The notes under the pieces were generated by a model, which was not told the origin of the DNA, ran no database searches, and saw only the letters and a list, made by a program, of their open reading frames with translations. From positions 1 to 21,502 of the IMG/VR virus record IMGVR_UViG_3300047200_000232: a stretch of DNA of 21,502 nt; one strand, given 5' to 3'. The DNA is from a virus. Shown here one piece after another: positions 13,380 to 21,502 of this stretch (positions are counted from its first letter, which is position 1; each line of letters starts with the position of its first letter). A program made the position numbers and the translations under genes.

Positions 13380-14465
13380 ATGTTTGACATCTTTAACCCG
13401 CAAATAAGCGTAGTTTCACACGATATGGATGGCAAAACCATTCTTGTCTATGGAGACAACCGTTTGGGGAAAACGAAACAGGCTACCAGACTCAAAAAAC
13501 CATTTTACTTCCCATTTGAAAATGGACTAAATGGTATAGCAGGTGTACCTTTTTTACCAATTCAGAAATGGTCAGATTTCGTAAAAATAAATAAAAGCTT
13601 AACAAATCAATCAACTTTAGCAAAAGCCAAGGAAAATTATCAGACTTTGATTTTTGATACTCTTGAAGCCGCTTATATGAAGTGTGAGGATTATATATGT
13701 GCTCAATATGGCGTTATGAGAGTAAAGGACGGAAATCAGGGGTACGGATTGTGGCGAGAAGTAGGTTCTGAGTTTTGGAAGCAAATAAATTTGCTCACTA
13801 GTGCAGGGTATACGGTATACTTTATTGCACACGAAACTGAAAGAGAAATTACAGATGCTATAACAGGAGAAACCTACGTTAAGAAGTATCCTAGAGGAGA
13901 CAAGAGAGCAGTAGACCCTATCTGTGACTTGGTGGATATTATTGCCTATTTAAAACCTAATGGTATTGATGAAAACGGTAAAGAGATACCAAGTTCTGCA
14001 TATTTTACAAACACATTAGAGTATAAGGCTGGGTCACGTTTTGACTACCTTGCTGAATGGATTGAAGAGTTCACTGCTGAAAATCTTGAATCAGCTATTT
14101 ATGAGGCTGTGCAAAAGCAACAAGAGATAGAAGGAATAAAAACAGTCAGTTTTAAAACTCAACAAGAAACTACAACAGTAGAAGAAAGACCTTTTGAAGA
14201 TATAGTAAATGACATTAAAAAGATTGCTTCCAACTTAAATAAAGCTGGTAGAATGGAAGAGTATCAAGAAGTGGTGAATAATTACCTTGGGCAAGATGGA
14301 AAGGTTAAAGAGGCACACAAAGGGCAAATTCAGCAATTAGAATTGATACTTAACGACCTACAAAATCTTATTAGTGAAGAAGCAGAAGTACAACAAGAAG
14401 AAGAACCAAAAGAAGTTCCCGTAGAAGTGAAAACTGAAAAAACAACTAAAAAGAAAACAAAGTAA
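13380..14465 (+). CDS. Sak4-like RecA-fold ATPase
   Basis: The TTG at 13362 lies inside the GGAGGAGG ribosome binding site (13365-13372), so the ATG at 13380 is the start. The 361-residue protein has a P-loop GDNRLGKT (25-32), FYFPFENGLNGI shortly after, a Walker B-like TLIFDTLEAAY (D93) and VYFIAHETE as sensor-like strand. This is the AAA_24/Sak4 pattern of short phage RecA-like ATPases that stimulate single-strand annealing and recombination. Residues from about 250 form an added helical region (FEDIVNDIKKIASNLNKAG) and a charged E/K tail (KTEKTTKKKTK). Sak4 proteins usually pair with an SSB, and the SSB-like gene is directly upstream. Confidence 0.85.
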   Translation: MFDIFNPQISVVSHDMDGKTILVYGDNRLGKTKQATRLKKPFYFPFENGLNGIAGVPFLPIQKWSDFVKINKSLTNQSTLAKAKENYQTLIFDTLEAAYMKCEDYICAQYGVMRVKDGNQGYGLWREVGSEFWKQINLLTSAGYTVYFIAHETEREITDAITGETYVKKYPRGDKRAVDPICDLVDIIAYLKPNGIDENGKEIPSSAYFTNTLEYKAGSRFDYLAEWIEEFTAENLESAIYEAVQKQQEIEGIKTVSFKTQQETTTVEERPFEDIVNDIKKIASNLNKAGRMEEYQEVVNNYLGQDGKVKEAHKGQIQQLELILNDLQNLISEEAEVQQEEEPKEVPVEVKTEKTTKKKTK

Positions 14466-14491
14466 AAAATAGTTTTCAGGGGGAAGACTTC

Positions 14492-15016
14492 ATGAAAAAG
14501 ATTAAAAAGTGCTCTGGTTGCGGTAATGAAATCATAGGTAAAGATTTTATTACCCGCAACAAACTGTTATATCACAAAGAATGTAAAACGGACGTAGAAT
14601 TTTCAGACTTTAGGAAATTAACTGATTACATAAAAGAAAAATTAGAAGCAATGGATGCTTATAACCCTAATTGTTGGAGTAAAGTTGCTAAGTATATACA
14701 AAGGCTTTGTGATACTGAATACCCTGACGCAAGATGTAAAATAACTCACATTGGTATTTTATATACACTTAAGTATTACTATGATGTTTTAGGCAATGAG
14801 TTCCCTACGGAGGACATAGAAAGGGCTATAAATATAGTACCATATTATTATAACGAAGCTAGAGATGACTTAAAAGCAGACTTAACCAGAGAAAAGAATA
14901 TAAAAGATTTTGATTTTGACCACTATGGAGAAAAATGGATTGAAGTAAAATTTAAATCCAAGTCTAAACCAAAACCAGAACTTATAGACATAAGTGCTAT
15001 CGATGTTGATGACTAG
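14492..15016 (+). CDS. Hypothetical protein with N-terminal zinc finger
   Basis: The 174-residue protein has a zinc finger at its start: C7-x2-C10 and H28-x2-C31 (KCSGCGNE, LLYHKEC). The rest is helical, with AYNPNCWSKVAKYIQRL, ITHIGILYTLKYYYDVLG and IVPYYYNEARDDL. This helical region with repeated tyrosines is conserved-looking but not a family I can name. It sits between the Sak4-like ATPase and the replicative helicase, where phages often carry a helicase loader or replication accessory protein; that role is a guess from position. GGGGGAAG precedes the ATG. Function unknown, DNA binding likely. Confidence 0.72.
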   Translation: MKKIKKCSGCGNEIIGKDFITRNKLLYHKECKTDVEFSDFRKLTDYIKEKLEAMDAYNPNCWSKVAKYIQRLCDTEYPDARCKITHIGILYTLKYYYDVLGNEFPTEDIERAINIVPYYYNEARDDLKADLTREKNIKDFDFDHYGEKWIEVKFKSKSKPKPELIDISAIDVDD

Positions 15017-15042
15017 AGAAATACAGAAAAGAGGGAAACGTT

Positions 15043-16659
15043 TTGGAAAATTGGAAAGAAGAATACTATGACGAAATTGCAGTGGGAATGGTTTTAGGCG
15101 GGTTAATAAAAGACCATACACTATTTCGCAATCCAAAATATAGTGATTTAACGCTAAGTGATTTTTTAGGTGCTCTTGATAGGATACTGTTTGGGGCTAT
15201 ATCTAATTTGATAAAAGAAAAAGCTGAAACAATAGACGGAAATCAGATTGATTTATATTTGAACCCTTACCCTAAACAGCACAAAATCTACATAGACAAC
15301 GGTGGAAAAGAACTCATAAATAAAATAGTAAAGTGCGCTGACAACTTTGAAATTTATTATAATCGTATTAAAAAATTCAGCTTTTTGAGAGAGGCTAGAA
15401 TTTTGGGAATAGATATTTCCAGTATTTATTCTAAAGAGATTATAGACAGAGAAGACGACCTAAGTGATGAAATGAACGAAAAATTTAATAGTATGACGAT
15501 AAACGACATGATAAGACTAATAGAAAATGATGTCAACACTTTAAAGAGTAATTATATAAAAACTCACAAAAGTACTAAACTTAAAGCTGGAGAAAAATTA
15601 GAAACATTAATTGAAAGTTTTACCAAAGCCCCAGAATTGGGAACTCCTTTATACGGAGATTACATTACTGCTATAGCGAGAGGAGCTAGAATTGGTAAAC
15701 TGTTTTTGCGGTCAGGAGGAACAGGGTCTGGAAAATCAAGGTTAGCCGTTGCTGATGCGGCGTTTATAGCTTGTGGTACACTTTGGGATTCAAATTTAAA
15801 CTGTTGGGTTCAGAATGGAATACCAGAAAGCACTTTATTTATAACAACAGAGTTATCATTAGATGAAATACAAACAATGTTAGTAGCTTTTGTCTCAGGT
15901 GTTTCCGAAACTAAAATTTTGGATGGTATTTATACCGAGGAAGAACAAGCAAGAATTAATGAAGCGATTAAAGTAATAAATAAAAGTCCATTGTGGTTAG
16001 AGCAATTATCTGATTTTGATATAACAGACATTGAACAGACTGTTCAAAAATATGTTTATAGCAAAGACAATATAAGATATGTATTTTTTGATTATATTCA
16101 CACTAGTATGAAGTTAATGAATCAGATGGTAAAACAAAGCAGTGGAATGAAGTTAAGAGAAGATAACATTCTATTGATGTTTATTGATAAATTAAAATCG
16201 TTATGCAATGAACTCAATATCTTTATTTTTACAGCAACTCAAGTCAATGGAGACATGAAGAACTCAAAAATTCTTGATACAAACGTACTGAGAGGGGCTA
16301 AAAGTATAGGCGATAAAATTGACCTTGGGTATATAATTCAACAGCCTACTCCTTATGACCTTGACAAGATTAGAAAAGTGTTAACAAATAGATTTAAGGT
16401 GTTCAAAATGCCTAATCTGGTTTATCACGTGTACAAAAACAGAAGAGGAAAGTATGACAAAGTGAGAGTTTGGCTCTGTGCAGACTTAGGGAATATGCGA
16501 ATAGAGGAAATTATAGTCACTAATAATAACTATGAACCTATTGATATAGTAAGATACAGTGTAGAAAACATAGAAAAATTAGAATTATCTTCTGATGAAC
16601 CTGATACGATTTATGAAGCAGAAGAGCAAAAGGAAGAAGAAGAATTAGAGGACTATTAG
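15043..16659 (+). CDS. dnaB: DnaB-like replicative DNA helicase
   Basis: A TTG start at 15043 is chosen: GAGGG lies 7 bases upstream, no ATG exists in frame before the previous gene, and the first internal ATG would cost 15 residues. The 538-residue protein has a variable N-terminal helical region and a linker at about 150-185. A RecA-type core follows with Walker A GGTGSGKS (225-232), TTE (268-270) with the catalytic glutamate, Walker B VFFDYIH (D350) and TATQVNG (Q400, motif H4-like), then DTNVLRGAKSIGDKIDLGYI near 413. These are DnaB/SF4 features. The enzyme would unwind DNA at the phage replication fork. The acidic end (EEQKEEEELEDY) is unusual for DnaB. The primase starts one base after its stop. 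Confidence 0.88.
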   Translation: MENWKEEYYDEIAVGMVLGGLIKDHTLFRNPKYSDLTLSDFLGALDRILFGAISNLIKEKAETIDGNQIDLYLNPYPKQHKIYIDNGGKELINKIVKCADNFEIYYNRIKKFSFLREARILGIDISSIYSKEIIDREDDLSDEMNEKFNSMTINDMIRLIENDVNTLKSNYIKTHKSTKLKAGEKLETLIESFTKAPELGTPLYGDYITAIARGARIGKLFLRSGGTGSGKSRLAVADAAFIACGTLWDSNLNCWVQNGIPESTLFITTELSLDEIQTMLVAFVSGVSETKILDGIYTEEEQARINEAIKVINKSPLWLEQLSDFDITDIEQTVQKYVYSKDNIRYVFFDYIHTSMKLMNQMVKQSSGMKLREDNILLMFIDKLKSLCNELNIFIFTATQVNGDMKNSKILDTNVLRGAKSIGDKIDLGYIIQQPTPYDLDKIRKVLTNRFKVFKMPNLVYHVYKNRRGKYDKVRVWLCADLGNMRIEEIIVTNNNYEPIDIVRYSVENIEKLELSSDEPDTIYEAEEQKEEEELEDY

Positions 16660-16660
16660 T

Positions 16661-17839
16661 ATGCTAGACAAAGAGAAAATTAGGGAATCATTAACAGAAG
16701 AGGATATAACAAAAATTTTATTAGACTTAGGTGCTGGCGACCCCCAGCGTGATAGAGAAGGCAACATGGTATATAGGACTATTTGCCATGGAGGGAATAA
16801 GCATAAACTTTATTATTATGATGATAGTAAAATGTTTCATTGCTACAGTGGCTGTCAAACCAGTTTTGATATTTACGCATTAGTCTTAAAAGTTAAAAAA
16901 TGGGAAAATAATAAGTTCCCTGAAGTAATAAAATATGTAGCAAACGTGTCAGGTAAATGGCTAACGAAGGATTATAACAAAGAAACTGAAACTAGATGTA
17001 GATTAGATTTATGGAAGAACTTCGGAGAAGAAAATACAAAACAGGATTTAAAATTAACCAATTACTCAAAAAATGTTTTGAACGTATTTATAAACAAACC
17101 TCATGAATTATGGATAAACGAGGGAATAAGCGAAGAAACAATGAAAACATTTGATATAAGTTATTATTCAAAAGAAGACAGAATAATAATACCTCATTTT
17201 GATATAGATGGAAATTTAGTAGGAATAAGAGGAAGAGCACTTTTAGAAGAAGACGTACAAGCAGGAAAGAAATATATGCCTGTAAGGGTTAATAAAATTG
17301 AATACTCTCATTCAACAAGATTAAACTGGTATGGGTTAAACATAACTAAAGAAGCCATAAAAAGAAGAAAGACAGTAAAAATATTTGAATCAGAAAAATC
17401 TGTGATGAAGTTGTATGAATGGTATGGGAATGATTGTGATGCAGTTGCTTCTGGAGGTAGTTCAATTAGTCCTACACAACTTAAGATTTTAGAAGATTTG
17501 GGAGTAGAAAAAATTTACCTATGTTACGACAAAGAATACACAGATGATGATAACGAGCAAAAACAGAGATATGGAATGAAACTGATAAAAGCCGTTCACT
17601 CTGTTTGTCAATTTAAAAAAGTTTATTTAGTTTTAGATAATGATGAACTTTTACAATGCAAAGACTCTCCGTGCGACAGAGGGAAAGAAGTTTTTGAGTA
17701 TCTTGTTAGAGAGTCAGAAAAAATTGAAAACAACTGCAAAGTGACCCCTTTGAAAATTTACTCAGAGGAAGAAGCAAAGGAATTAACAAAAGGAATTTTT
17801 AAAAATCGTAGAAATAAACAGGGGAAAAGAAATGACTAA
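16661..17839 (+). CDS. dnaG: DNA primase (CHC2 zinc finger and TOPRIM)
   Basis: The 392-residue protein has a CHC2-type zinc finger: C42 and H48 or H43, then C61-x2-C65 (TICHGGNKHKLYYY, MFHCYSGCQTSFDIYAL). The central part includes DRIIIPHFDIDGNLVGIRGRAL, typical of the primase catalytic domain. A TOPRIM core follows with IFESEKSVMKLY (E243) and IYLCYDKEYTDDD (D290, E292 in place of the common DxD). The C-terminus is shorter than in cellular DnaG and lacks an obvious helicase-binding domain. It makes RNA primers for replication, working with the helicase encoded immediately upstream. The 3' end overlaps the LAGLIDADG gene by 8 bases. Confidence 0.9.
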   Translation: MLDKEKIRESLTEEDITKILLDLGAGDPQRDREGNMVYRTICHGGNKHKLYYYDDSKMFHCYSGCQTSFDIYALVLKVKKWENNKFPEVIKYVANVSGKWLTKDYNKETETRCRLDLWKNFGEENTKQDLKLTNYSKNVLNVFINKPHELWINEGISEETMKTFDISYYSKEDRIIIPHFDIDGNLVGIRGRALLEEDVQAGKKYMPVRVNKIEYSHSTRLNWYGLNITKEAIKRRKTVKIFESEKSVMKLYEWYGNDCDAVASGGSSISPTQLKILEDLGVEKIYLCYDKEYTDDDNEQKQRYGMKLIKAVHSVCQFKKVYLVLDNDELLQCKDSPCDRGKEVFEYLVRESEKIENNCKVTPLKIYSEEEAKELTKGIFKNRRNKQGKRND

Positions 17840-18446
17840 ATATGATTTTAATGTAAAAATATTTGATGAAATAGATACTCCTGAGAAAGCTTATTGGACA
17901 GGATTTATTTGGTGCGATGCCTATGTTTGCAAAAGACAAAGAAAAACCAGTATAACTTATGAATTCAAACTTGAATTATCACAACAAGATGTTAATCACT
18001 TAGAAAAGTTAAAAACGTGTATGAACTCGAACCATGAAATCAAATATTATAAATTCATAGGATTCGGGAAAGAACATACAAATTGCAGATTATATATATC
18101 TAACAATTATTTTGCCAAGAATCTCTATGAAAACATTGGATTGATTCCTCATAGGTTTGAAACAGAAAAATTAATAAAACAAGTACCAGAAAAATTTTAC
18201 AGAGATTTAATCAGAGGTATCTTTGATGCAGAGGGAGGATTTTCATACTACTATCACACAGATAAGAATCGATTATCTCCTTGTTTAAAAATAAGCTTGG
18301 GCATAACTACGTATGAAACATTACTAGAATTTATAAAAAACCATTTTATGGAAAAACAGTTAATAGTTACTAATTTAAAATTAAGTAGGAGACATGACGA
18401 CAGAGATGATGTTTGCAAACAACTAAAAATTTCTGGAACTCAATAA
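17832..18446 (+). CDS. LAGLIDADG homing endonuclease, probably truncated by a stop
   Basis: The 204-residue reading frame has two LAGLIDADG-like helices: YWTGFIWCDAYV (21-32) and DLIRGIFDAEGGFSYY (125-140), with D29 and D132 as likely metal ligands. The ribosome binding site is CAGGGG, inside the primase end. The frame ends at TAA 18444 directly after KISGTQ, yet the same frame continues for 33 further sense codons that look like the normal C-terminus of this family (see next entry). The gene therefore probably carries a nonsense mutation. It lies between primase and RecJ-like genes, a typical site for such elements. Both neighbours look complete. The shortened protein may still fold, because both active-site helices are present. 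Confidence 0.88.
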   Translation: MTKYDFNVKIFDEIDTPEKAYWTGFIWCDAYVCKRQRKTSITYEFKLELSQQDVNHLEKLKTCMNSNHEIKYYKFIGFGKEHTNCRLYISNNYFAKNLYENIGLIPHRFETEKLIKQVPEKFYRDLIRGIFDAEGGFSYYYHTDKNRLSPCLKISLGITTYETLLEFIKNHFMEKQLIVTNLKLSRRHDDRDDVCKQLKISGTQ

Positions 18447-18548
18447 TGTTTAAAAATATTAAATTATTTATATAAAGATAGTGAAGTTTATCTAAGTAGA
18501 AAATATCAAAATTATACATCGTTTTTAAACGTAATGAGTAGTAGGTAA
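18447..18548 (+). pseudogene. In-frame 3' remnant of the LAGLIDADG gene
   Basis: After the TAA at 18444-18446 the same frame reads C-LKILNYLYKDSEVYLSRKY, then QNYTSFLNVMSSR and stops at TAA 18546-18548. The 'LYKDSEVYLSRKY..Y..FL' pattern is the usual end of single-chain LAGLIDADG homing enzymes (GT..VLK.LNYLYKDS..YL.RKY). No frame change is needed, only one sense codon in place of TAA, for example AAA or CAA. A short CGTTT/AAACG hairpin lies at 18520-18531. Confidence 0.75.
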
Positions 18549-18575
18549 TTAAAAAAAAGAAAAGAGGGAAAATCA

Positions 18576-20321
18576 ATGAGATATGTTTTAAAAGGTTGTA
18601 ATGACTACTTAATAAATCCTGTTGAATGTGTATTAAGTAATAGAGGCGTAGAAAATTCGCAATTATTTTTAAATCTAAATGAAGATGTAATAAATGATTA
18701 TTCATTATTAAAAAATATTAAAGAGGCTACGAATTGTCTAATACAACATCTAGAAAAGGATAGCGTAGTTTTTATTTTGGTAGATTGCGATGCTGACGGC
18801 TATGCAAGTTCTGCTCTTATGTATAATTACTTAAAAAGATTGAAACCTGAAATAAAAATCCAGTTTTATGTACATAGCGGCAAAGAACATGGATTATCAG
18901 AAGAAGCCTTAAAAAATATTAACGATGATGTAAAACTAGTAATTTGTCCAGACTCTTCAAGCAGTGATTTTAAAGAACATAAAATTTTAGCTGACAAAGG
19001 AATTGATGTAATAGTTTTAGACCACCATCAATGTGAAAAATACTCAGAACATGCAATAGTGGTTAATAATCAACTTTGTGATTATCCAAACAAAGATTTT
19101 AGTGGGGTTGGAATTACATATAAATTTTGTAAGGCTTTAGACAAGAGGCTAAAAGTTAATTTTTCTGAAGAGTATTTAGATTTAGTAGCTTTAGGTAATA
19201 TTGGTGACATGATGGATATGCGAAGTTTAGAGACTAGATACTACACTTTAAAAGGATTAAAACAAATTAAGAATCCTTTCATCAAAGCTTTAGTTGAAAA
19301 GCAAAGTTTTTCAATAAAAGGAGAAGCGAACACAACAAGTTTTGCTTTTTATATAGTTCCTTTGATTAATGCCTGTGTTCGTTTCGGGACTCAAGAAGAT
19401 AAAGCTAATATGTTTTATGCTTTTGCCAATTCTAATCTTCATTTTGATTATCAACCAAAAGTAAAGAAAAAAGGAGACCCAAAACCACCTGTAATTCAAC
19501 AGCATATAGCTGACTATATGGCTAGAACATGTGTTAATATTAAGGCTAAACAGGACAGGGAGAAGCAAAAGGGAGTAGAAATAATTGAGGCAAGAATCGT
19601 AGAAAAGAACTTGTTACAAAATAAGGTACTTATGGTAAACTGTACAGGTATATTAGACCCTAATTTAACTGGTTTGGTTGCCAATGAGCTTATGCATAAG
19701 TACAAAAGACCAGTTATTTTACTTAAACAATTCACTGAAAAAATATATGGTGGCAGTGGTAGAAACGCAGAAAGACCAGACCTAAAGGATTTTAGGAAAC
19801 TTCTATGGGATACCAATATGTTCGAAGAGGTTGCGGGACATGATAACGCCTTTGGAATAAAAATAAAGAAAGAAAATATAATGAAAGCTAGTAAAATAAC
19901 TAATGAAAAACTAAAGAATATGACCTTTGACGATATTCATGAAGTAGATTTTGCTATACCTGCGAAAAAACTGACAAAGAAAATTATTGTTGATTTAAAC
20001 GGACTTAAAAACATTTGGGGTCAGGGAGTTAGTGAACCCAAGAGCGCAATCGTAGGTTTATCAGTCCCTACAAAAAATATAATGTTAATGGGAGCAGAAA
20101 AAAATACTATAAAATTTACTTACAATGGTGTAGAATTTGTGAAATTTAAAACCACGGAAGAAAATTACGAAAAAATGATGGTATTTGGTGGAGGAGTTTT
20201 AAAACTCAATATCGTTGGAAAATTTTCTGTTAATGAGTACAATGGTACAACCACTCCTCAAGTTATAATAAGTGATTACGATTTCGAAGTAGATGAATCG
20301 GAAGAAGCATTTGAGTTTTAG
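18576..20321 (+). CDS. recJ: RecJ-like DHH-family single-strand exonuclease
   Basis: The 581-residue protein has the RecJ motifs in order: ILVDCDADGYASSALMYN (D70, D72, D74; motif I), ICPDSSSSDF (D126; motif II), VLDHHQ (DHH at 149-151; motif III) and ALGNIGDMMDM (D211; motif IV). The second half holds a DHHA1-like domain with RPVILLKQF and IYGGSGRN, followed by a region that could carry the OB fold (about 460-580). RecJ degrades single-stranded DNA 5'->3' in recombination and repair. In phages such proteins process ends or flaps during replication. It follows the replication genes and precedes a PD-(D/E)XK-like protein by 8 bases. GAGGG precedes the ATG. The acidic C-terminus (DESEEAFEF) is notable. 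Confidence 0.9.
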   Translation: MRYVLKGCNDYLINPVECVLSNRGVENSQLFLNLNEDVINDYSLLKNIKEATNCLIQHLEKDSVVFILVDCDADGYASSALMYNYLKRLKPEIKIQFYVHSGKEHGLSEEALKNINDDVKLVICPDSSSSDFKEHKILADKGIDVIVLDHHQCEKYSEHAIVVNNQLCDYPNKDFSGVGITYKFCKALDKRLKVNFSEEYLDLVALGNIGDMMDMRSLETRYYTLKGLKQIKNPFIKALVEKQSFSIKGEANTTSFAFYIVPLINACVRFGTQEDKANMFYAFANSNLHFDYQPKVKKKGDPKPPVIQQHIADYMARTCVNIKAKQDREKQKGVEIIEARIVEKNLLQNKVLMVNCTGILDPNLTGLVANELMHKYKRPVILLKQFTEKIYGGSGRNAERPDLKDFRKLLWDTNMFEEVAGHDNAFGIKIKKENIMKASKITNEKLKNMTFDDIHEVDFAIPAKKLTKKIIVDLNGLKNIWGQGVSEPKSAIVGLSVPTKNIMLMGAEKNTIKFTYNGVEFVKFKTTEENYEKMMVFGGGVLKLNIVGKFSVNEYNGTTTPQVIISDYDFEVDESEEAFEF

Positions 20322-20329
20322 GAGGAAAA

Positions 20330-20905
20330 ATGTTCAGAAGACCTAAAAATGAAACAGAAACACATTTTTTATTAAAAGAAGTTGCTAAATACATCCTTTG
20401 GGGATGGGGTTACAATAGATTAGGTACGGAAGTGGATAGTATGTACTCTTTTGATGGAACTGAAAACACTAGAAAAAGAAGAGGAATGAAAAACATAGTT
20501 GATGTGGCGGGAGTAAAAATAAGTAAAAGCAGGGGAAAGTCAATTTATGATGTAAGGATTGTAGAGAGCAAGGCTACACTACAAGACTTTAAAAGTGGAT
20601 ATTGTAGTTGTGCTAGTCACAATTATATAATCGCTCCAAAGGGCATTATACCTCTTAATCTTATACCTGAAAATATAGGACTCATAGAAGTGGAAATTTC
20701 TCAATTAGAAATACAAAAGTATTCACAAAAAATAAGTGATATGAAAGGGGTCGAACTAGTAAAAAAAGCAAAGAAGAAAAGAGATTCTAGATTTAAAACA
20801 GAAGAATCTTACCAGAAATGGTGTCACGATATACTAGAAAAGATTGCTTATAGAAGTGGTTCAGAACTCCTTTTTTGGAGAAATTATATAGAGTTTACGA
20901 AATAA
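20330..20905 (+). CDS. PD-(D/E)XK nuclease-like protein (MmcB type)
   Basis: The 191-residue protein has a nuclease-fold pattern: IVDVAGVKIS (D58), then VRIVESKATLQDFKSGYCS with E79-x-K81 as the E-x-K motif, then NYIIAPKGIIPLNLIPENIGLIEVE. This D...ExK arrangement and the 'ESK-x-LQDF..GYC...YIIAPKG' line resemble MmcB-type DNA repair proteins and related phage proteins. The C-terminal 60 residues are basic and helical. It may cut flaps or nicks or repair phage DNA with the RecJ-like protein. GGAGG overlaps the recJ stop, so the two genes are coupled. Catalytic activity is inferred from the motif only. Confidence 0.78.
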   Translation: MFRRPKNETETHFLLKEVAKYILWGWGYNRLGTEVDSMYSFDGTENTRKRRGMKNIVDVAGVKISKSRGKSIYDVRIVESKATLQDFKSGYCSCASHNYIIAPKGIIPLNLIPENIGLIEVEISQLEIQKYSQKISDMKGVELVKKAKKKRDSRFKTEESYQKWCHDILEKIAYRSGSELLFWRNYIEFTK

Positions 20906-20931
20906 ATCGAATTTTTATCAGGAGGTAACTT

Positions 20932-21120
20932 ATGTGCAATACAAGCAATTGTAAAGACAATCCAACCATATCTTTAGACAATCCATATGACTACTATCCA
21001 TATAGTATTACTTGGAGTAAAAATACGCCTAAAACTTTTAAGATTTCTCTTAACCTAAAAAATGCAAATAGAAAGAAAGGGATTTGGACGATTAATCAAG
21101 TTTTAAAGCAAATGGGGTAG
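20932..21120 (+). CDS. Small hypothetical protein (62 aa)
   Basis: AGGAGGT (20921-20927) lies 4-5 bases before the ATG and supports translation. The product starts MCNTSNCKDNPTISLDN, with C2 and C7 as its only cysteines, then PYDYYPYSITWSKNTPKTFKI and a helical end (GIWTINQVLKQMG). I do not recognise the family. It may be a small regulatory or inhibitor protein of the type common in phages. Confidence 0.65.
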   Translation: MCNTSNCKDNPTISLDNPYDYYPYSITWSKNTPKTFKISLNLKNANRKKGIWTINQVLKQMG

Positions 21121-21169
21121 GGTGGGTGTAAAACAAAATAAACAAAGCAAGTATTTTGCGGAGGTATAT

Positions 21170-21502
21170 GTGGATATCGTTGTAACTATTCCAAAATCTG
21201 AATATAAAAACGATGACAAAGAAACAAAAGTCATGCTGGAAAACCCAGAAGAAGTATTTCAATTTTGGGTAACGAAAAGAATACCTAAAAAATTATCGCA
21301 AGGAGACAGGATTTATTTTGTAAAGAACGGCAAAGTAGAATCTTCAATGGTCGTAAGGTTTATAGAATTTGCGAAACTTCAAAAGTGCGATGTTACTGGA
21401 AGAGTGTGGTTAGCAGATTGTTTAATTTGGATGCAAGACTTAAAAGATGAATCGAACTTGAATATTAATATCAAAGGGTTTCAAGGATTTAGATATAAAT
21501 GG
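21170..21502 (+). CDS. Phage hypothetical protein, PUA/ASCH-like (3' partial)
   Basis: GTG at 21170 is taken as start: GGAGG (21160-21164) is 5 bases before it, and the overlapping ATG at 21168 meets a stop after five codons. The frame stays open to the window end (111 codons). The product starts MDIVVTIPKSEYKNDDKE and contains FWVTKRIPKKLSQGDRIYFV, then CDVTGRVWLADCLIWMQDL and GFQGFRYKW. The 'RxPKxLxxGDRIYFV' and 'GFQGFRYKW' parts recall a phage protein family of PUA/ASCH-like small domains that may bind RNA or modified nucleotides. That is a memory-based suggestion, not a checked hit. The C-terminus lies outside the window. Confidence 0.65.
   Translation, partial: MDIVVTIPKSEYKNDDKETKVMLENPEEVFQFWVTKRIPKKLSQGDRIYFVKNGKVESSMVVRFIEFAKLQKCDVTGRVWLADCLIWMQDLKDESNLNINIKGFQGFRYKW

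Noticed and set aside
18444-18446. Alternative genetic code reading TAA as sense
   Set aside because: TAA serves as a normal stop at the ends of many intact genes in this window, such as the DUF444-preceding HNH gene, spoVR, clpX and ndk.
245-19816. Minus-strand reading frames of 60-111 codons across the window
   Set aside because: They all lie opposite well-supported + strand genes, lack ribosome binding sites and have low-complexity composition typical of shadow frames.
1-21502. tRNA genes, rRNA genes, CRISPR arrays and insertion sequences
   Set aside because: No cloverleaf-like sequence, regularly spaced repeat or transposase with terminal repeats was noticed; gaps between genes are mostly under 130 bases.

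Overview
The window is AT-rich, every convincing gene lies on the + strand, and the genes are packed tightly with ATGA-type overlaps and strong GGAGG-like ribosome binding sites. The content (two homing endonucleases of different families, a Sak4-like ATPase, a replicative helicase, a CHC2/TOPRIM primase, a RecJ-like exonuclease, small nucleotide kinases and many small unknown proteins) points to a large dsDNA phage or prophage of a low-GC Firmicute (Bacillus/Clostridium type). No capsid, tail or terminase gene is visible, so phage origin is an inference from gene content.

Region 1-5311 holds the most unusual part: homologues of PrkA (5' end outside the window), YhbH/DUF444 and SpoVR, in the order seen in bacterial stress and sporulation clusters (prkA-yhbH-spoVR; yeaG-yeaH-ycgB in enterobacteria). 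A free-standing HNH/AP2 homing endonuclease gene sits between prkA and the DUF444 gene, and its last codons supply the DUF444 ribosome binding site. Region 5322-9222 starts with a near-consensus sigma-A type promoter and carries a zinc-motif protein, a GNAT acetyltransferase, a divergent ClpX, a membrane-anchored unknown, a 57-residue hydrophobic microprotein and a nucleoside diphosphate kinase.

Region 9241-12242 starts with a second near-consensus promoter, directly upstream of an acyl carrier protein. It continues with a small unknown, a secreted or anchored lytic-transglycosylase-like protein, a P-loop (deoxy)nucleotide kinase, a guanylate-kinase-like protein, a small unknown and a nucleoside 2-deoxyribosyltransferase-like protein. 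Together with Ndk this is a nucleotide-supply block.

Region 12277-20905 is the replication and recombination module: an SSB-like protein with a DEEEELPF tail, a strong 15-bp hairpin, a Sak4/RecA-like ATPase, a zinc-finger protein, a DnaB-like helicase (TTG start), a CHC2/TOPRIM primase, a LAGLIDADG homing endonuclease broken by an in-frame TAA, a RecJ-like DHH exonuclease and a PD-(D/E)XK-like protein. The window ends with a 62-residue unknown and a partial phage protein at the right edge.

A plausible reading is that the phage brings its own replication and nucleotide-supply machinery plus several devices acting on host physiology: the PrkA/DUF444/SpoVR cassette, a ClpX that could redirect host ClpP, an ACP and an acetyltransferase. 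The homology calls come from remembered family motifs, not from database searches.
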